From assembly GCF_000721935.1 (NCBI RefSeq), contig NZ_KL585399.1:75542-83891 (forward strand): 8,350 nt of DNA, read 5' to 3'. Each line of letters opens with the position of its first letter. Within the stretch, counting starts at the first letter, position 1. Under the pieces are notes generated by a model. The model was not told the DNA's origin, did no database searches, and was given only the letters and a program-made list of their open reading frames with translations. This DNA comes from Streptomyces sp. NRRL WC-3549 (GTDB lineage: Bacteria; Actinomycetota; Actinomycetes; Streptomycetales; Streptomycetaceae). Positions 7,342-8,350 of this stretch are shown one piece after another. Both the position numbers and the translations under genes were made by a program.

Positions 7342-8350
7342 GTGGAGAGCGAACTGCCTGACATCTACTGCCCGTTCCCGCAGCGGAGCAACCCGCACGT
7401 AGCGGCCACCCGCGCCCACCTCGACGCCTGGACGCGGTCCACCGGCCTGGTGCACCGGGAGTCGGCCAGAGCCCGCTTCGAGCAGGCCGACTTCGGCGCG
7501 TTCGTCGGCATGGTCCACCCGACGGCCGACACCGAGCACCTGAACCTCGTCGCCGACTGGTTCGTCTGGCTCTTCCTCGTCGACGACCAGCTCGACGACG
7601 GCCATCTGGGCCGCAGCCCCGAACGCGTACGCGACGTGGTGGCCCGGATGCGCGCCGTGGTCGAGGGCGGCGCTCCGCACCCGCTGCCCGGCGAGGAGCC
7701 ACCGGCGGCCGTCGTCGCCCTCTGCGACCTGTGGGAACGCACGGTCCCGCGGGCCGCGCCGCACTGGCGCTCCCGCTTCGCCTGGCACCTGGTGACGTAC
7801 CTGACCACCGCCACCACCTGGGAGACCCGCAACCGGGCCGAGGGCGTGGTGCCGAGCGAGGCGACGTACATAGCCAAGCGCCGCCACACCGGGGCGATCC
7901 ACGTCTGCATGGACCTGATCGAGATCGTGGCCGGCATAGAGGCGCCCGAGTCGCTCCACAACGATCCCCGGTTCATCACCGCGCTGGAGGCCTCCTGCAA
8001 CGTCGTCTGCTGGGCCAACGACGTCTACTCCTACGAGAAGGAGCAGGTGCTCGGCGAGATCCACAACCTCGTCCACCTGGTACGCCACCACCGCGGCTAC
8101 GGTGAGCAGCGGGCGCTCGACCACGTCTGCGCGGAGATAGCCACGGAGACCGAGCGGTTCCTGACCGCCGAGGACGAGCTGCTCGACCTGTATCCGCAGC
8201 TGACGGACCTGCTCGTGCCGTATCTCGACGGCATGCGGAGCTGGATGCGCGGCAATCTCGACTGGTCGCGGCAGACCCCCCGCTACAACCCGGCAGCCGT
8301 CAGCCAGTACACGGCGCCCGGGGACTACCTGGAGGAGACGGTGCTCGGCC
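7342..8350 (+). CDS. Class I terpene synthase (probable sesquiterpene cyclase), 3' end outside window
   Basis: 336 codons are visible with no stop before the window end. Bacterial class I synthases of the pentalenene/caryolanol type are about 320-360 residues, so little is missing. The Asp-rich metal-binding motif is DDQLDD (81-86). The NSE triad is NDVYSYEKE with Asn226, Ser230 and Glu234. Arg180 (AKRRHTG) lies 46 residues before Asn226, the position of the pyrophosphate sensor. The Arg314-Tyr315 pair lies 80 residues after Glu234. All motifs for ionising a prenyl diphosphate are intact, so the enzyme should be active. Farnesyl diphosphate is the likely substrate by family, but the product cannot be read from sequence. 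I chose GTG 7342 because it gives a compact N-terminus ending in PDIYCPFP, with GGAGAGG 14 nt upstream. An in-frame GTG at 7267 would add 25 residues. No P450 or methyltransferase partner is in view. Confidence 0.92.
   Translation, partial: MESELPDIYCPFPQRSNPHVAATRAHLDAWTRSTGLVHRESARARFEQADFGAFVGMVHPTADTEHLNLVADWFVWLFLVDDQLDDGHLGRSPERVRDVVARMRAVVEGGAPHPLPGEEPPAAVVALCDLWERTVPRAAPHWRSRFAWHLVTYLTTATTWETRNRAEGVVPSEATYIAKRRHTGAIHVCMDLIEIVAGIEAPESLHNDPRFITALEASCNVVCWANDVYSYEKEQVLGEIHNLVHLVRHHRGYGEQRALDHVCAEIATETERFLTAEDELLDLYPQLTDLLVPYLDGMRSWMRGNLDWSRQTPRYNPAAVSQYTAPGDYLEETVLG

Overview
The window looks like a chromosomal piece of a high-GC actinomycete, most likely Streptomyces or a close relative. 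Base composition is strongly GC-rich with third-position GC bias. A GuaB1-type IMP-dehydrogenase-related protein and a single-domain bacterial class I terpene synthase fit that group, as does the Lrp/AsnC protein, which reads like the conserved Streptomyces form. No tRNA, rRNA, CRISPR array, insertion sequence or phage gene was seen.

Layout: (1) nt 2-430, plus strand, is the 3' part of a DUF5995-type gene. It converges on the next block across a short GC hairpin. (2) nt 471-3039, minus strand, is a two-gene unit. It encodes an FAD amino-acid 2-monooxygenase of the lysine/tryptophan 2-monooxygenase family (DavB-like) and a nitrilase-superfamily amidase (DavA-like). A candidate promoter lies at 3082-3111 with repeated GTTGC-containing sites just upstream. 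(3) nt 3396-3851, minus, is an Lrp/AsnC regulator. (4) nt 3958-5418, minus, is an aldehyde dehydrogenase followed by two strong hairpins. (5) nt 5579-7054, minus, is guaB1, probably a GMP reductase. It is closed by a perfect 12-bp hairpin and preceded by a possible 20-codon leader ORF whose stop overlaps the guaB1 start. (6) nt 7342-8350, plus, is a class I terpene synthase cut by the window end and divergent from guaB1.

How the genes may work together: the monooxygenase would turn a basic or aromatic L-amino acid (lysine is the best guess) into the amide one carbon shorter, with loss of CO2. The amidase would hydrolyse that amide to the acid, 5-aminovalerate if lysine is the substrate. The Lrp-type protein is the obvious candidate amino-acid sensor. 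The aldehyde dehydrogenase could oxidise a downstream semialdehyde, but it reads more like the benzaldehyde/vanillin dehydrogenase group, and no 5-aminovalerate aminotransferase gene is in view, so that link is inference. GuaB1 (purine salvage) and the terpene synthase (a volatile or other specialised terpene) look functionally separate from the amino-acid block.

Most worth a second look: the guaB1 leader ORF with its ATGA overlap and flanking inverted repeat, and the repeated sites upstream of the amidase promoter. Family assignments and comparisons with Pseudomonas DavA/DavB rest on recalled sequence features, not on a database search.
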